NCBI GenBank assembly: GCA_026874595.1
Contig: CM049321.1
Span: forward strand, 18,816,979 to 18,880,978
Source: Sipunculus nudus
Taxonomy: Eukaryota; Annelida; Sipuncula; Golfingiida; Sipunculidae
Reading direction: 5' to 3'
DNA: 64,000 bases
Part shown: piece by piece, positions 1 through 10,618 of the stretch
Layout of the letters: each line of letters begins with the position of its first letter
Position numbering within the stretch: position 1 is the stretch's first letter
The notes under the pieces: model-generated
The model's input: only the letters and a program-made list of their open reading frames with translations
Told to the model about the DNA's origin: nothing
The model's database searches: none
Translations under genes and position numbers: made by a program

Positions 1-2520
1 GTAGCCTCATGCTGACCCTCGTGATAAATATTATAAATGGTAACCTGTTAATAAAGGTGACGCTTGGTTAAACAGAAGAGGTGTTAACCCTCTGTTATAG
101 TTAATAAATGACTCTTCTACCGTACGTTGGCCATTGACCCATTTTCATGTTGAATGATTGGTCAATATTGAGCCTAACCAGGCCGATACCAGACCATATT
201 CTTTTAAAAAATAACTAACTTTCTCTTTATTTTGAAATGGGAGAAATCTGTTTTACCGCAGACGAAAAGTAAAGGCATTCACGAATGGTACATTTTTTAA
301 ACCAATACGCCAGCTTCTAAAATTATTTAGAAAAAAAAATATTAGATGCATTTAATTGTAAGCTCCGCTTTGTTGTTACAATGAATGACAGCAGAAATGG
401 CAAAGCCCAGAATGCTACACAAATAATGTACCTGGTGTAAAAGAAAAGTAATGCTTAATAGTAGTACCTTGGTGTAAATCACAGTTTGCTCTCTAAGAAA
501 GATACAAGAGAACTTGCAAATACATCATGTGGAATGCACCCCTTCTCCTGTAGTATATAGATCCAAAGGCAAGTTGTACAGCAACAAGGTGATAACAGTC
601 AGAGATATTTGGAAATGTATGTGTTTCACTATGATACATTTGTTTGTGATATGCAGCTGATAGGTATTTTACTCGGTTGTCGTGGTTATAAAAAAAACCG
701 AGCCATTTATGTAAAGCTCTGGTTAATCATTTTGTCATGAACACTCATTATAGTTCATCAAAAATACAAGAATTAGTTCCTGAGTGGAACTTAAGTGGCT
801 GAGTGACTCATTGTTCAACAAGGATATCGTATTAATTCATCTAATTACTTTTGTCCAACAACGAAAGGAGAACACTTAAGAACTATTAACGGTAATCTGG
901 TTTAACAACGGGCAGTAATATTGACCTTATTATTAAGTTTTCCATTAAAGATGAAAAGCTATGGGATAAAGTTACCCTCTTATCATTTGATGTATCTTTT
1001 TATGTTATTATGATATAAGTCGGGTAGTCATGCCGTTTTGGACAGACCAATATCATTATTTTCCTGGTTACATCATATATGTTTATTTATATATGGGTCT
1101 TCGTATATACGACAAGCCTGTCATATATAACCTCTTTATGTCAATTATTTATGGTTTACTGCTTGTTCATTATAGAACAATTGGATGTTAATATAAATTT
1201 ATCTCTTACAACCCTGCGATGCAAATATAAATAAAAATAAACCTGCAAAACCATAAAACGTGTGTAAAACAGGGCATATACCTTCTACAAATAACCGAAG
1301 CCTCACGAACCTCTTGTGTAAACATTCATTTAGCTTAAAAAAGAGGGTATCAGTAGTACAATATAATTATGTTGAGTGTGGAATGCAGAAGCAATGTTTG
1401 CCTTTGCTTGATATTTTTCTATATCTGACTGATATACTCATCGAAGAAACGTGTTTTCATGCTTAACCTTTTATTGAGGGACACACATGAATTTTTACCA
1501 GGTATTAAAAATTAGAGTTCCCTTTTAACATTAAACGAAACGCTCCAAAATAATAACGATGCACGTATCGCATATCTCCCTAGAAATTTTTGAACAACAC
1601 CGCCCTACTAGCGACCAATAGAATCAGTATCCCATATTAATGTTTAAAATTTATGAAACCTATGGCTCGTTTACTGCAACATTAATTATTTCATCAGATT
1701 CATATGATTTTTCCTGTGATCTAGAATGAATATTTACATTCAAAATAGAAAAAAAAATCATAAAAAATATATTTGCCATATGTCAGGGGAATATTGTTTT
1801 GAATTATTTGGTATAATGAAAAGCAAGCGTTATAATAACATTCGATCGCAAATACGAATATTATGTCATTGACAAACTCTAATTATTGTAATAATTTAAG
1901 TTCAGGATACCTTTAATCTGTTTAAGCATTATTTCTTAAAAATGAAATTTGCCATTCCGGCAAACGGGAGATTCGTTTGGTTTCCACTGGCACTTGGGGA
2001 ATGCTAACGATCTTATTGTGCCACCAACTGGTTGACTGTAGTTTCCTTTAGCCTAACTTAATTTTTCCTTTTGCCACTTATATCTTTTGTTAAAAATGTA
2101 ATTTGCTTAATAAGAAAGTAAAGCATGGAGACCGCAACAGATATCATTCGAAACATTGCACACATATCTCATCAGAATACTCTAATACCTAGCATGATTT
2201 GGATGGGTTCAAGTACTGACAATATAAATAGCATATAGGTTCTTTTCCTGGACACAAATGTAACACGCCTTGATAAAGCATAATAAAATAAATTGCATCT
2301 AAACCATGCTTTATAGGTTCGAAGCATGATCAGTATCTACATCTTCTACTTAAGTATGATTTGATGGAAGTCAAAAGTCACAACAGATGAATGATTCAGT
2401 CTTAAAAATGTTTAATATCAGTAGTAAACCAGAAAGACAAATTTTGAACGAAAAAGAACACAACTAAAGCTTTTTAATGTTGGTAAGTGCAAAGTAATCA
2501 ATGTACTATATCTGACTATC
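1..2520. other. AT-rich left part of the unit, no supported gene
   Basis: About 2.5 kb of AT-rich sequence without a believable coding region. The longest plus-strand open frame (1260-1466) starts at GTG, not ATG, has no recognisable domain, and is largely lost in copy 9 without other change. One inverted repeat, CTCGGTT...AACCGAG (672-702), is conserved in full copies; its loop holds the left breakpoint of the copy 9 deletion. The same stretch begins each unit at the unit start. Confidence 0.7.
672..702. repeat. Inverted repeat CTCGGTT / AACCGAG
   Basis: Seven-base perfect arms separated by a 17-base A-rich spacer. It is present in units 1 to 8. In unit 9 only the left arm and the first bases of the spacer remain, because the 712-bp deletion starts in the spacer. 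It could form a weak stem-loop; no function is implied by the sequence. Confidence 0.5.
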
Positions 2521-2653
2521 GGGGGTTCGCTTCCGTAGGGAAAGATATCAATTATTATTACAATATTTTACTTAAAAAATAACTGTATCAATGGACAAAA
2601 TAGACAAATATGTAACCGTTTGAAATCTATCATTACTACAAAAATTTACAAAA

Positions 2654-2719
2654 TTGTAATCAATTACGATTACAAAAAAAAAATCGTTTGTAATTAATCA
2701 AGATTACGGAAAACGATTT
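2654..2719. repeat. Two adjacent inverted repeats with GTAATC/GATTAC arms
   Basis: The first is TTGTAATC-aattac-GATTACAA (2654-2675), a perfect 8-base stem. The second runs 2681-2719: AAATCGTTT pairs with AAACGATTT, and GTAAT inside it pairs with ATTAC with a small bulge. Both recur in every unit at the same offset; the A-run between them varies in length. This could be a folded RNA element, a remnant of a small inverted-repeat transposon, or simple AT-rich palindromy. Confidence 0.5.
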
Positions 2720-2873
2720 CCCAATGACTGGATGTAATCTTTCGTGCTTGCGCGGAGAAGAAAGCGTTTTACAATTCGACTCCCCAGGTCCCACTATAAT
2801 TACACGAAACAATTCATTGGGACTATTATCTGACCATTAATCGCAAATATTCTTTCCAGGAATAGTAATAATT

Positions 2874-2891
2874 ATACATACAAATATGTAT
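2874..2891. repeat. Inverted repeat ATACATA-caaa-TATGTAT
   Basis: Perfect 7-base arms with a 4-base loop, present in all copies. It lies between the GTAATC hairpins and the GTGACAATG hairpin, adding to a cluster of potential secondary structure within about 300 bp. Confidence 0.45.
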
Positions 2892-3233
2892 GATACGATA
2901 CCTTCCTGGCCGTTTCGTTACAATGCTACCACTGTACCATTGTCACATCCTCAAAAAAATTGATATTCCAGATTCGTATAACGAGACCAAACTGGCTGAA
3001 GCTCTCACATACACACAAAAATGAGAAAGACGAGTGTAAAAAAATAAGTATGTATTCAAGGAAATCTTACAATTATCTAGGGAGTCGTTTTACTCTCAAG
3101 GCAGAATAACAATATCCCATGAATCCGTATTAATGCAATACACAAACAGAGTCCACACACTGCACAGTTAAAAGAAGTTCGCATGGTCCCTAGCCTACTG
3201 GTCACATGACCGTCACGCAAGAGGTCACTCTGT

Positions 3234-3774
3234 TTAACACCGTACACGCACAGGCGCCCCTCGTCGTAAAACCGGGTCTCCGTTCTCGAAGTAACACAGG
3301 TAAAAGAATCCGTTGTCGAATATTTTAAGCCCACGACAATATACAGTTCCAACGGGTCAGCGTATCAATTTTTCAGGTCTGTTTTCTATGGCCCCATCAC
3401 GGCAGATAAACATCAACTTATTACAATTCCGTCTGTAAACGGAACATGCATGTCCGTTAGCGAAATGTTATTGATGTAGGTTGCCCACAGCCTCTAACAT
3501 ATCATACATCTGGAATCGTCCCTGCGCTGAACATTTCATAGGCATCTTTGGAGATTCATGCTAGACAGACAATCTCTCGGATATCAACATCAGGCGCCTT
3601 GCCCCAGAAATTTCTATCTTTGCTTTCCTCTTTCCAGCTTATACATCGATGCTGATGACACGCTTTCTGACCGTCCTTAGACCATCGTTCGATCGCATGA
3701 ATACAACAAACTGAACACGCCTCCAGAGACAAACGTATGAAAAATGTATGATGTATGTATCTGTTCTCCCTTTT
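3234..3774 (-). pseudogene. Cysteine-rich coding relic, unit 1
   Basis: Not recognised as a named family. Reading the minus strand, an open stretch at 3774-3556 (72 codons) contains a dense Cys/His/Trp run including EACSVCCIHAIERW and KACHQHRCISW. It ends at TGA. A second stretch in another frame, ending at TAA 3234-3236, contains CNKLMFICRDGAIENR and IFDNGFFYLCYFENGDPV but is interrupted by an in-frame TAA and an in-frame TGA. The composition (regular Cys, few low-complexity runs) looks like a decayed protein, possibly extracellular. Some spacing around C-x6-C and PVGTVYC is reminiscent of chitin-binding peritrophin-type domains, but the match is weak. There is no ATG at the start of the open stretch, so it may be an exon fragment or a truncated insert. 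Confidence 0.35.
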
Positions 3775-3943
3775 CTATGATATGAAACCCATGTTTATAC
3801 CCTGTAACAGGAATTCCTTGTCCTCGTCCCCTTCTAGCTCAGTAGCCCATAACTCGGGTGTTTTGAAAGAGAATTACTAAAGTGTGGGCTATCAAGTCGG
3901 CTTTTATCTTGGCAAAGACAGCTGGTTGGTAATCCCTATGCCG

Positions 3944-3961
3944 AGGGGTCCTCTGACCCCT
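3944..3961. repeat. Perfect hairpin AGGGGTC-ctct-GACCCCT
   Basis: Seven-base GC-rich arms around a 4-base loop, inside the 3' end of the gag-like relic. It is present unchanged in units 1 to 8 at the same offset. It may simply be codon coincidence in the ancestral gene. Confidence 0.4.
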
Positions 3962-4013
3962 GTGGGTGAAGTGACCTAGGTTGGGGTTTTCCACACCCTT
4001 TGACTGAGCATAT

Positions 4014-4070
4014 GTGGGCATATTTACAATTAGAATTAAACCTGCATGATCCCTTATTAAAGGAGATACA
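4014..4070 (-). other. CCCH zinc-finger motif in the gag-like relic, unit 1
   Basis: Minus-strand codons give C-x7-C-x5-C-x3-H (CISFNKGSC, then CKYAH), followed by further Cys in HICSVKGCG. CCCH fingers of this kind bind single-stranded nucleic acid in many proteins. In this mobile-element family the finger follows the IPEYLAY block. It is in a different frame from that block, so in this unit the two cannot be translated together without a shift. The same motif is present at the same offset in units 2 to 8. Confidence 0.6.
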
Positions 4071-4467
4071 AATCTCCCTCCCTGATAGATCAACTTGTCT
4101 CTTATACTGACCCGACTCTATGCAATTTATTGTTTGTCCTGATTCTCAAAGCCCATGTTAATTACTGGTGCTTTAGGTTGTAACCAAAATTTACTTAAGG
4201 TTGGAATTTGTAAACCCCATTGACACTGCAATTTTGCCTGCTCTTTTCGATATAAATCATCGAACATGACCACATCGGCCCATCTGTACTGCTGAGCTAA
4301 ATCAGTAACTTGGATAAGGTAGGCCAAATATTCTGGAATATTAGCGAGACCCACCTTACCCTGTCTCATTAAGGTATCAAGAATTCTGAGAGCCGATCAA
4401 AACCATAGCTCTTTTGAGATCGACTCAAGTTTAGGTTCCTTTTTTTTAATTTAAAATATAAATCCAG

Positions 4468-4483
4468 CCCCCCCCCACCCCCC
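4468..4483. repeat. Length-variable C tract, unit 1
   Basis: C-run with one A interruption (G-run on the gag-like coding strand, giving a glycine stretch). Equivalent tracts: 12169-12179 (11), 19838-19851 (14), 27500-27513 (14), 35179-35189 (11), 42844-42857 (14), 50495-50506 (12), 58160-58185 (26 with two A). Counting the unit 1 tract from the G after 'cca' gives 17. Lengths in seven of eight copies are equal modulo 3. Confidence 0.8.
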
Positions 4484-5559
4484 GCTACCTGGGAGACTAG
4501 CTCCTCAACATCATTGTTATGCATACTACCTATCACAGGTCTAGCAAAGTCAATGATCTTTAGATAAGGAATGTCCGTTACGGGTCTCAAATACATCGAT
4601 GTTGAATCACACTGCAGTACCGTAGTTAGGGTTCCCCTACCCTGTGTTGCTTGGCCTTGGTGTACAAGGGGCGGTTGATCTAGCCTTTCTTGGGCCTGGA
4701 GAAGCGCCATGTTATGCCATGCTCGGGCTTCATCATCTTGTCTACGAGGATGTGGTACAGTTGTTGTTGACTCGTCCCACAGGGAGCCAAGGATTTCATC
4801 AACCGTTGACTGCAGAATGCCGATTTCTTGTGTCGTTTTATTTTGAGCCGTCATACAGACGGACGGACGACAGCTGGGCTGCTCTACGCCGCCATTTTGG
4901 ATGCCTCCTCTCGTACAGTTTAGACGTTTTACGGCAAGTCGTAAAGCCAGTGATTGTGCTAATGGTAAAACCGGTATCGTTTTTAACACGTCCTCATCCA
5001 GCATCTGGAATTATTCTATCGACGTGAATCCGTGATGTGCTAAAACTGTGAGAGTTTCTTGTGTCAAATTGTTTTTAATGCCCATTGCTGGACAGCAAAA
5101 TCAAATGGTGTGTCCACCACCGCCTGTTTCTCCTACCCAGAGTCCTCTGTTGAGCCCATTAGGAATTAAAGTGTACCTCGCCGCTGCAAACGCAGGTCGA
5201 TTTTGTTGACTTGTCAGCGTATCAAACGTATCGCTGTAGGTACAATGCGAACTTCCAATGATTCAGTATAGCTTATGGGCACCACAAACAAGCCCAGCGT
5301 AATTATGTCTATTGAGGATTTGAGTAGGCCTACATACCTCGCCATTGCGTTACTATAACGTTGCAAAGAGTCGACTGTGTTGACATATAACTATAAGACA
5401 GTTGTAAAAGGTATAAAAACGCCAGTGTTTGTTATGTCGTTAATGTGTGGCTTTTTACCTTGTGGGCACAACAACAAGACGCCTGTATCTCCTTGGAGTA
5501 AAGAGTTCGCTAGCCGCGAAAGCCAAGAAAAAATGCGTGTCCTTTGTGGTCTTTTAAAC

Positions 5560-5576
5560 GTTAAGTAGCCCTTAAC
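5560..5576. repeat. Inverted repeat GTTAAG-tagcc-CTTAAC
   Basis: Six-base perfect arms with a 5-base loop, 30 bp from the larger CACGTG hairpin. It is conserved in most units; unit 7 reads gataag in the left arm (51583-51588). Confidence 0.4.
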
Positions 5577-5605
5577 AACCAAGCAGGGTTGGCCTAACGC
5601 CGGTT

Positions 5606-5631
5606 GGCTGTGGCCACACGTGACCACAGCC
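5606..5631. repeat. Hairpin GGCTGTGG...CCACAGCC with CACGTG core
   Basis: Eight-base perfect arms enclose a 10-base loop that contains the palindrome CACGTG (5617-5622), an E-box-type sequence. It is unchanged in all eight units. It sits at the boundary between the GC-richer block and the AT-rich right part, so it could mark the edge of an inserted element or act as a protein-binding palindrome. Confidence 0.5.
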
Positions 5632-5640
5632 GAGCGACCT

Positions 5641-7583
5641 CATTAGCTGCTCCTAAAATTCAAGTCACTTTTGTGGACTGCTCACTTTAAAATATAACGG
5701 CCCAGCAATCAAATGACAATAAAATTGTATATATTCTTACCTGCGATCTTTGGATGACCCCTTACGGACACTCCGTATTTTAACATTATGAATAGAATAA
5801 TTACTGGCATTTCGAACTATAACTCTCCGACAGGACTCTTTCTAAGCCAGCTGGATCATAAAACGCAGAAACATTAAAATAATATATTATCTTAAAATAT
5901 AAGCCAAACTAAACCATCTTTGAATGACACATTAATTATATGATACAATTACAGTTCCAATTAGTTTAGATAATCATTAATTTCAGTTGAGCATAATTGA
6001 TATAATTTGTTGTAGAATACAAATTTTACTAATGGTCTGAATAATAACAGCAGAGGCAAAATGTAGGGAAGTTATTTATTTAATTATATGATTAAATAGA
6101 TGATATTTGACTTGAAATGTTATGACAATTCCATGTGTACTTAGTGTCAAAGCAATGTCATCGTGTGGGTAAAAGTTTATTTAGACTTCTATGATTCGGA
6201 GTTTATTGATGGAGCTTACAATAACAAACATGTTTGGGTTTCGGTGTACACAAGGCCTTGTAAAACAAATGGGTATAACATCTGGTATTATTTTGCTACC
6301 TTCTCCAAAATGAATATGAACCACGCTAATGACATTGTTCCCTGTGGACTCTGGTTAATATCATATGAAAAGATAGTTGACGGGAAACCACACTTAAATA
6401 ACCACTTATTAATTTTGTGTCAAAATTGTTTGACAACGGAACGGTGTCTTTTCAAGGGTTCGTTACGGATGCTTTGGCTGTTTCCTGGGTTATCATTGCA
6501 AGAGAAATCAACATGCGCAACTGTTATATAACTTAATAAGATACTGACAACAACAAAAATATTTGTAAACAATTTATTTGGAATGAAAAATTAAGGACAA
6601 GAGTTAAACTTAATAATAAATTTAATTTAATTGGAGGAAAATGTTTCCTTGACATTTGATTACAAAATAGGGAAGTGATAACGGTATAGAGAACAATGGA
6701 CTTAGATACACACCTAATTTTTTTTTCTCCATGAAAAGTGATTTGTTTTATCATTTGCAAATTACAGGGCACTTCATCCATAAACTTAACTTCCTTGATG
6801 GCGTATTAACTATACATTTGTACAAATTATAATGATGGCGCAATAAGAGAATTATATTTTAAAGATGCCGTATTCTTAAATGCGATTTAGCTAAATGTAG
6901 GCAAAGTGCTGTCTCTTTGACAACCATATGGACATAGGTATGTTTGCTTAGCCTTAAAGAAAAAAAGGACAGAAATAAACCAGTGATATACCTTAATCGA
7001 TGGTCAACCATTAACCACGAGTGAGACCGAGCCAAAATTCACTGTTGCATTTCCTGAACACAAAGGCATTTTTCTATTTCTTCGTTGACAGTTGTGGCCT
7101 TAGACATGCCCATAACCTTACATAACCATACCTTTGTTTGAAACCAATCACATTTATCGAAAATATCTTTAGACAGATTATCCCCCAGACTGATCATGCG
7201 TACTTTATCCGTGCTGCGAGCATGCTGTGCATTTTAAATTACGCAAGCAAAGCATTTTTATTCAATGCATTAAAATCCAGAATGGTTGTGTCTCTACTTA
7301 TCTGTATTTTAATTGTTCAATGAATTTCATGTTATCGTATACTGATTAAATTTGGTACGCGAACCCTAACGTATAATGCATTTCGTGTTAATTGCGTCAT
7401 TGCTAAAATGTGATTTTGCTTAAATGCGCTACTGCCTACCATTTTTTCTGGCAAACAAAGCCATTCAGAACGACGTTTTATTCAATGCTGTTTTCTTTTA
7501 TTCCTTTTAAGCGGAACACTTGTGGCCCGGGCTTTGTAACGGATAATACTCCACTCATTTTCTGTAATACGTGACCAAAGCAT
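5641..7583. other. AT-rich right part of the unit, no supported gene
   Basis: About 1.9 kb of AT-rich sequence. The longest plus-strand frame (6163-6531, 122 codons) starts at GTG, has no recognised domain, and is cut to 64 codons by a one-base deletion in units 2, 4, 6 and 7, so it is not under coding constraint. A further frame at 7138-7323 starts at TTG. Just right of the TA tract the tail has an AATAAA hexamer (gcaataaaaaatcaataa), which could be a poly(A) signal but is expected by chance at this AT content. Confidence 0.65.
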
Positions 7584-7592
7584 TTATATATA

Positions 7593-7647
<55 letters not shown>

Positions 7648-7660
7648 ATATATATATATT
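7584..7660. repeat. (TA)n microsatellite, unit 1, with two TTT interruptions
   Basis: Long alternating TA run broken twice by 'ttta'. The tract sits about 40 bp before the chosen unit boundary in every copy. Confidence 0.9.
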
Positions 7661-10618
7661 CCTGTATTTATATGCAATAAAAAATCAATAATCCATAAGT
7701 AGCCTGATGCTGACCCTCGTGATAAATATTAGAAATGGTAACCTGTTAATAAAGGTGACGCTTGGTTAAACAGAAGAGGTGTTAACCCTCTGTTATAGTT
7801 AATAAATGACTCTTCTACCGTACGTTGGCCATTGACCCATTTTCATGTTGAATGATTGGTCAATATTGAGCCTAACCAGGCCGATACCAGACCATATTCT
7901 TTTAAAAAATAACTAACTTTCTCTTTATTTTGAAATGGGAGAAATCTGTTTTACCGCAGACGAAAAGTAAAGGCATTCACGAATGGTACATTTTTTAAAC
8001 CAATACGCCAGCTTCTAAAATTATTGAGAAGAAAAAAAAATATTAGATGCATTTAATTGTAAGCTCCGCTTTGTTATTACAATGAATGACAGCAGAAATG
8101 GCAAAGCCCAGAATGCTACACAAATAATGTACCTGGTGTAAAAGAAAAGTAATGCTTAATAGTAGTACCTTGGTGTAAATCACAGTTTGCTCTCTAAGAA
8201 AGATACAAGAGAACCTGCAAATACATCATGTGGAATGCACCCCTTCTCCTGTAGTATATAGATCCAAAGGCAAGTTGTACAGCAACAAGGTGATAACAGT
8301 CAGAGATATTTGGAAATGTATGTGTTTCACTATGATACATTTGTTTGTGATATGCAGCTGATAGGTATTTTACTCGGTTGTCGTGGTTATAAAAAAAACC
8401 GAGCCATTTATGTAAAGCTCTGGTTAATCATTTTGTCATGAACACTCATTATAGTTCATCAAAAATACAAGAATTAGTTCCTGATTGGAACTTAAGTGGC
8501 TGAGTGACTCATTGTTCAACAAGGATATCCTATTAATTCATCTAATTACTTTTGTCCAACAACGAAAGAAGAACACTTAAGAACTATTAACGGTAATCTG
8601 GTTTAACAACGGGCAGTAATATTGACCTTATTATTAATTTTTCCATTAAAGATGAAAAGCTATGGGATAAAGTTACCCTCTTATCATTTGATGTATCTTT
8701 TTATGTTATTATGATATAAGTCGGGTAGTCATGCCGTTTTGGACAGACCAATATCATTATTTTCCTGGTTACATCATATATGTTTATTTATATATGGGTC
8801 TTCGTATATACGACAAGCCTGTCATATATAACCTCTTTATGTCAATTATTTATGCTTTACTGCTTGTTCATTATCGAACAATTGGATGTTAATATAAATT
8901 TATCTCTTACAACCCTGCGATGCAAATATAAATAAAAATAAACCTGCAAAACCATAAAACGTGTGTAAAACAGGGCATATACCTTCTACAAATAACCGAA
9001 GCCTCACGAACCTCTTGTGTAAACATTCATTTAGCTTAAAAAAGAGGGTATCAGTAGTACAATATAATTATGTTGAGTGTGGAATGCAGAAGCAATGTTT
9101 GCCTTTGCTTGATATTTTTCTATATCTGACTGATATACTCATCGAAGAAACGTGTTTTCATGCTTAACCTTTTTTTGAGGGACACACATGAATTTTTACC
9201 AGGTATTAAAAATTAGAGTTCCCTTTTAACATTAAACGAAACGCTCCAAAATAATAACGATGCACGTATCGCATATCTCCCTAGAAATTTTTGAACAACA
9301 CCGCCCTACTAGCGACCAATAGAATCAGTATCCCATATTAATGTTTAAAATTTATGAAACCTATGGCTCGTTTACTGCAACATTAATTATTTCATCAGAT
9401 TCATATGATTTTTCCTGTGATCTAGAATGAATATTTACATTCAAAATAGAAAAAAAAATCATAAAAAATATATTTGCCATATGTCAGGGGAATATTGTTT
9501 TGAATTATTTGGTATAATGAAAAGCAAGCGTTATAATAACATTCGATCGCAAATACGAATATTATGTCATTGACAAACTCTAATTATTGTAATAATTTAA
9601 GTTCAGGATACCTTTAATCTGTTTAAGCATTATTTCTTAAAAATGAAATTTGCCATTCCGGCAAACGGGAGATTCGTTTGGTTTCCACTGGCACTTGGGG
9701 AATGCTAACGATCTTATTGTGCCACCAACTGGTTGACTGTAGTTTCCTTTAGCCTAACTTAATTTTTCCTTTTGCCACTTATATCTTTTGTTAAAAATGT
9801 AATTTGCTTAATAAGAAAGTAAAGCATGGAGACCGCAACAGATATCATTCGAAACATTGCACACATATCTCATCAGAATACTCTAATACCTAGCATGATT
9901 TGGATGGGTTCAAGTACTGACAATATAAATAGCATATAGGTTCTTTTCCTGGACACAAATGTAACACGCCTTGATAAAGCATAATAAAATAAATTGCATC
10001 TAAACCATGCTTTATAGGTCCGAAGCATGATCAGTATCTACATCTTCTACTTAAGTATGATTTGATGGAAGTCAAAAGTCACAACAGATGAATGATTCAG
10101 TCTTAAAAAATGTTTAATATCAGTAGTAAACCAGAAAGACAAATTTTGAACGAAAAAGAACACAACTAAAGCTTTTTAATGTTGGTAAGTGCAAAGTAAT
10201 CAATGTACTATATCTGACTATCGGGGGTTCGCTTCCGTAGGGAAAGATATCAATTATTATTACAATATTTTACTTAAAAAATAACTGTATCAATGGACAA
10301 AATAGACAAATATGTAACCGTTTGAAATCTATCATTACTACAAAAATTTACAAAATTGTAATCAATTACGATTACAAAAAAAAAATCGTTTGTAATTAAT
10401 CAAGATTACGGAAAACGATTTCCCAATGACTGGATGTAATCTTTCGTGCTTGCGCGGAGAAGAAAGCGTTTTACAATTCGACTCCCCAGGTCCCACTATA
10501 ATTACACGAAACAATTCATTGGGACTATTATCTGACCATTAATCGCAAATATTCTTTCCAGGAATAGTAATAATTATACATACAAATATGTATGATACGA
10601 TACCTTCCTGGCCGTTTC

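Larger units (their letters stand above)
3936..5085 (-). pseudogene. Degraded gag-like protein of a mobile element (helical N-domain, CCCH zinc finger), unit 1
   Basis: Read on the minus strand from an ATG at 5085. A helical N-terminal segment (NNLTQETLTVLAHHGF, then LPLAQSLALRLAVKRL) resembles the SAM-like start of gag-like proteins common in invertebrate mobile elements. An in-frame TAA splits it from the ATG-started 211-codon frame 5004-4369, which includes YLKIIDFARPVIGS. A variable G tract (4468-4483 on plus) follows. The 80-codon frame 4369-4127 holds IPEYLAYLIQVTDLAQQYRW and FDDLYRKEQ, a block I associate from memory with the same family. After another frame change comes a C-x7-C-x5-C-x3-H zinc finger (4070-4014, CKYAH at its end). 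Lesions: TAA near 5022, TGA near 4405, a frameshift in the T-run near 4440 and one near 4130. The family as I recall it is linked to YR/DIRS-type retroelements; no catalytic domain follows here. Family assignment is from memory, not a search. Confidence 0.55.
5086..5640. other. GC-richer region upstream of the gag-like relic, no supported gene
   Basis: On the minus strand this would be the 5' side of the relic. It holds one small ATG-started minus-strand frame of 43 codons (5345-5214) with a hydrophobic middle, present in every full copy; I cannot support it as a gene. Two overlapping opposite frames (5377-5568 plus, 5391-5627 minus) start at GTG and have no recognised domain. The right edge carries two inverted repeats (5560-5576 and 5606-5631), after which the sequence turns AT-rich. 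This suggests the relic and its leader arrived as one insert of different base composition. Confidence 0.5.
1..7698 (+). repeat. Tandem unit 1 (7698 bp)
   Basis: First complete copy, used here as the reference for unit layout. Distinguishing marks include an interrupted (TA)n tract with internal TTT breaks, 'tgctaaaatg' near 7401 where most copies have 'tgcaaaaaatg', and 'ctgtaatacgtgacc' just before the TA tract. The last two are shared only with unit 8. It shares an 'atcgtatta' variant near 826 and an 'attaagttttcc' variant near 934 only with unit 4. It is the only copy in which the GTGACAATG hairpin near 2917-2946 is damaged in one arm. Confidence 0.96.

Noticed and set aside
1260-1466. 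68-codon plus-strand open frame repeated in units 1-8
   Set aside because: It starts at GTG, shows no domain, and most of it is removed by the unit 9 deletion. Its conservation is no greater than that of the surrounding DNA.
2524-2534. GGTTCGCTTCC, one mismatch from an RNA polymerase III B box
   Set aside because: No acceptable A box lies at the right distance and the flanks do not fold into a T arm. There is no tRNA or clear tRNA-derived SINE.
3839-4093. 84-codon minus-strand open frame
   Set aside because: It starts at TTG and overlaps the CCCH zinc finger, which lies in another frame and is far more convincing.
4367-4371. TAATG stop-start overlap between the 211- and 80-codon frames, like reinitiation signals of some retrotransposons
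   Set aside because: The 80-codon frame continues upstream of its ATG in the likely ancestral frame, so the overlap is a by-product of a frameshift. It is also the same in all copies because they share descent.
4644-5027. 127-codon plus-strand open frame
   Set aside because: It is antisense to the gag-like relic and starts at TTG. It is the shadow of the real minus-strand coding signal.
5214-5345. 43-codon ATG-started minus-strand frame with a hydrophobic middle
   Set aside because: It is too short to support. It is conserved only as much as the rest of the unit, and one copy has an amino acid change.
5412-5419. TATAAAAA, TATA-box-like
   Set aside because: No gene starts downstream in a sensible position, and such strings are expected by chance in this composition.
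6163-6531. 122-codon plus-strand open frame
   Set aside because: It starts at GTG, and a one-base deletion cuts it to 64 codons in half of the copies, so there is no sign of coding constraint.
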